From JAMHZE01 sp964424715 (GTDB lineage: Bacteria; Pseudomonadota; Alphaproteobacteria; Rickettsiales; UBA8987), in the NCBI GenBank assembly GCA_964424715.1, contig CAYRJW010000023.1:1-22774 (forward strand): a stretch of DNA of 22,774 nt, in the 5' to 3' direction. Position 1 is the first letter of the stretch. Each line of letters begins with the position of its first letter. A program made the translations under genes and the position numbers. Under the pieces are notes generated by a model that saw only the letters and a program-made list of their open reading frames with translations, was not told where the DNA came from and made no database searches. Shown here piece by piece: positions 20,712 through 22,774 of this stretch.

Positions 20712-22774
20712 ATGTTTAATCTCGGCGAAAAATTATTCAACACAAAAAACATCGTGCTGCTGCTTACGGTTTCTTTTGTGGCGGTCTCGGCGCTGATCTA
20801 TAACATATTTACCTCTCCCAACTATGATTACAACCTGGTGTTCGCGCTTCTGCTGTTCGAGCTGGCCATTGTGCTTTCTCTGGGGCTTATCGTGCTTTCG
20901 CGCTTTGCACGGATATATATACAGCGCCGCAAGGAATCGCTTGGCGGCTCACTGATGCAGCGGCGCATTGTTATAACATTCAGCCTGCTTACTATCATAC
21001 CAACGCTTATAATGGCGGGCTTCTCGGTGTTTTTCTTTATTTATGGCATACAAAGCTGGTTCGATAACAAGATAAGCACGGCGCTTGATAACTCGGTGGA
21101 TGTGGCAGAAGGGTATCTGAACGAGCATTCCTCTAACTTAAAGGCCGATGCTTACGCTATGGCGCGGGATATAACCACCAGTTCAAAGATATTGATGGAT
21201 GACCGCGGGAATTTTGAAAGCTTCCTGAAAGCGCAGGCCGCGTGGCGCGTGCTTACCGATGCGCTGGTGTTTCGTAAGGATGATGTGCTTGCCGCCTCCG
21301 ACCAGAGCGCGCCATTACTGCTCGATTTTGCCGAGATGACGCCGGAACGGCTAGCATCGGCCGATAAGGGCGAGATAGTTCTGATAACTGATAAGGATAA
21401 GGTTAAAGCATTAATAAAAATAAGGGGCTTCATCGATACATATCTGCTGATAAGCCGGCTGGTGGATTCCAAGGTGATAGGCTACATGGCGCAGACCAAG
21501 GATTCTGTGACGGAATATAATGAGTTAAAAAATAATGCTATAAGGATACAGATACAGTTCGTGCTGGCTTTCATAGGCATCTCGCTGATATTGCTGTTAA
21601 GCGCAATATGGCTTGGGCTGGTGTTCTCAGGGCGTATAATAGCGCCGATACATAAGCTTATTGCCGCCACTGAAAGGGTAAAATCCGGCGATCTTACCGT
21701 TCGGCTGGATGAGGCGGAGCAGAAGCGCGATGAAGTGGCAACCCTGTTCAAAGCATTCAACCGTATGACCGGGAATTTGCAGAAGAACCAATCGCAATTG
21801 GTGGAAGTGAACAAACAGATAGACCAGCGCCGCAGGCTTATCGAGGCGGTTCTGTTCGGCGTGAATTCCGGCATTATTTCTATCGATGAGCATAAGCGCA
21901 TAAGGCTCCACAACAAGGCCGCGCTATCGATATTGAAGATGGAAGGGCAGAATGTTGCAGGCCGTTATATCGCCGATATATTCCCGGAATTAACGGTTTA
22001 TTTTGCCAAGATAAAAGACTATCCCGCCAACCAGATATTTCAGCAGGATATAGATATTAAAAGGGAAGGGGTGATATATAACCTTCTTGTGCGCGTGGTT
22101 ACCGAGGAAGCATTCAACAGCATTGATGGCTATATCATCACCATCGATAATATCTCAAAACTGGTGGTAGCGCAGCGTATGGCCGCGTGGAGCGATGTAG
22201 CACGCCGTATCGCGCATGAGATAAAGAACCCGCTGACACCAATAAATCTTTCCGCCGAACGCATCCGCAAAAAATTTGAGGCGCAGGTGGATGACAAGGA
22301 AAATTTCAACCGCTATATCGATACGATAATAAAACACTCGGAAAATATCGAACAGATCGTAAAGGAATTCTCCGAATTTGCCAGAATGCCAACGCCTATC
22401 ATGGCCAAGAACAACATCTCCCAGATAATCCGCGATGCCGTATTCTCCGAAAAAGTGGTGAACGCCGATATCACTTACGATGTGAACATCCCGGAAAGCG
22501 ACATATTATTCGATTTCGACAAGGAACAGATAAACCGCGTATTCATAAATCTATTAAAGAACGCCGGCGAGAGTTTGAAAGAGAAAGGCGTTTCCAACGC
22601 CGGTGATACGCCAAATATTTCAATAAGCCTGACGCAGGATAAACACATAACACTTGAGATAAACGACAACGGCAAAGGCTTCCCAGTTGAACTACTGAGC
22701 AAGATAACGGAGCCTTATGTAACCACCCGCGAAAAAGGCACCGGGCTTGGGCTGGCGATAGTTAAGAAGATAGT
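20712..22774 (+). CDS. ntrY: NtrY-type sensor histidine kinase (3' end outside window)
   Basis: NtrY is a membrane histidine kinase that pairs with the regulator NtrX in alphaproteobacteria, linked to nitrogen, redox and envelope control. 687 residues are visible before the window edge. Membrane helices lie near 14-34, 42-63 and 88-112. An extracytoplasmic part follows to about 278, then a fourth helix (282-305), a HAMP domain (to about 358), a coiled stretch and a PAS-like domain (about 373-485). The kinase core has the H-box DVARRIAHEIKNPLTP with His502, the N-box FINLLKNAGES (611-621), DNGKGF (652-657) and GTGLGL (676-681). The fused HAMP-PAS-HisKA layout and the WSDVARRIAHEIKNPLTPI box are characteristic of NtrY. 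ntrBC do not lie upstream. No Shine-Dalgarno sequence is evident at the ATG. Confidence 0.92.
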   Translation, partial: MFNLGEKLFNTKNIVLLLTVSFVAVSALIYNIFTSPNYDYNLVFALLLFELAIVLSLGLIVLSRFARIYIQRRKESLGGSLMQRRIVITFSLLTIIPTLIMAGFSVFFFIYGIQSWFDNKISTALDNSVDVAEGYLNEHSSNLKADAYAMARDITTSSKILMDDRGNFESFLKAQAAWRVLTDALVFRKDDVLAASDQSAPLLLDFAEMTPERLASADKGEIVLITDKDKVKALIKIRGFIDTYLLISRLVDSKVIGYMAQTKDSVTEYNELKNNAIRIQIQFVLAFIGISLILLLSAIWLGLVFSGRIIAPIHKLIAATERVKSGDLTVRLDEAEQKRDEVATLFKAFNRMTGNLQKNQSQLVEVNKQIDQRRRLIEAVLFGVNSGIISIDEHKRIRLHNKAALSILKMEGQNVAGRYIADIFPELTVYFAKIKDYPANQIFQQDIDIKREGVIYNLLVRVVTEEAFNSIDGYIITIDNISKLVVAQRMAAWSDVARRIAHEIKNPLTPINLSAERIRKKFEAQVDDKENFNRYIDTIIKHSENIEQIVKEFSEFARMPTPIMAKNNISQIIRDAVFSEKVVNADITYDVNIPESDILFDFDKEQINRVFINLLKNAGESLKEKGVSNAGDTPNISISLTQDKHITLEINDNGKGFPVELLSKITEPYVTTREKGTGLGLAIVKKI

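Overview
The window looks like a piece of a chromosome from an early-branching alphaproteobacterium, perhaps Rickettsiales- or Holosporales-like. The evidence is: an IF-2 whose N-terminal extension is of the alphaproteobacterial type; an NtrY-type histidine kinase; two promoters carrying the alphaproteobacterial CtrA box (TTAA-N7-TTAAC); and palindromic elements inserted in frame in housekeeping genes, a habit best known from Rickettsia. GC looks moderate (about mid-40s by eye, not computed), and ATA (Ile) and AGG (Arg) codons are frequent. No rRNA, tRNA, CRISPR array, transposase or phage gene was seen.

Layout. 2-1438 (+) is the 3' part of an APC-type permease. It converges on mnmG (1614-3641, -), with hairpin repeats between them. 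Divergent from mnmG is a small pseudo-receiver protein (3792-4259, +), which converges on apaG (4278-4679, -). A YejF-type double ABC ATPase (4681-6270, +) starts one base away from apaG and is followed by secA (6370-9096, +). lipB (9164-9790, -) and a stand-alone CinA/PncC amidase (9872-10363, -) follow, then the divergent dapD (10460-11284, +). Next come an orphan 621-residue protein (11519-13384, +), polA (13401-16220, -) and an orphan 206-residue protein (16313-16933, +). rbfA (16940-17296, -), infB (17310-19706, -) and an inositol-monophosphatase/HisN-like gene (19906-20634, -) read leftward. ntrY (20712 to the right edge, +) is cut by the window. No stretch without a gene exceeds 300 bases; the longest is 11285-11518.

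Most of the window is core metabolism and information processing: tRNA wobble modification, protein export, lipoylation, lysine/diaminopimelate synthesis, replication and repair, and translation initiation. Small genes of unknown or signalling role lie between.

The two least ordinary signals are these. (1) The same 124-bp palindromic element, about 90% identical between copies, sits in frame inside both mnmG and polA and adds about 44 residues to each protein. (2) Two unrelated orphan genes share an almost superimposable promoter: a CtrA box, then exactly 10 bp, then a TATGGTATA-type -10. This marks them as candidate members of a CtrA regulon and as the best candidates for undescribed biology here. 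Several other hairpin repeat families occupy the intergenic gaps.
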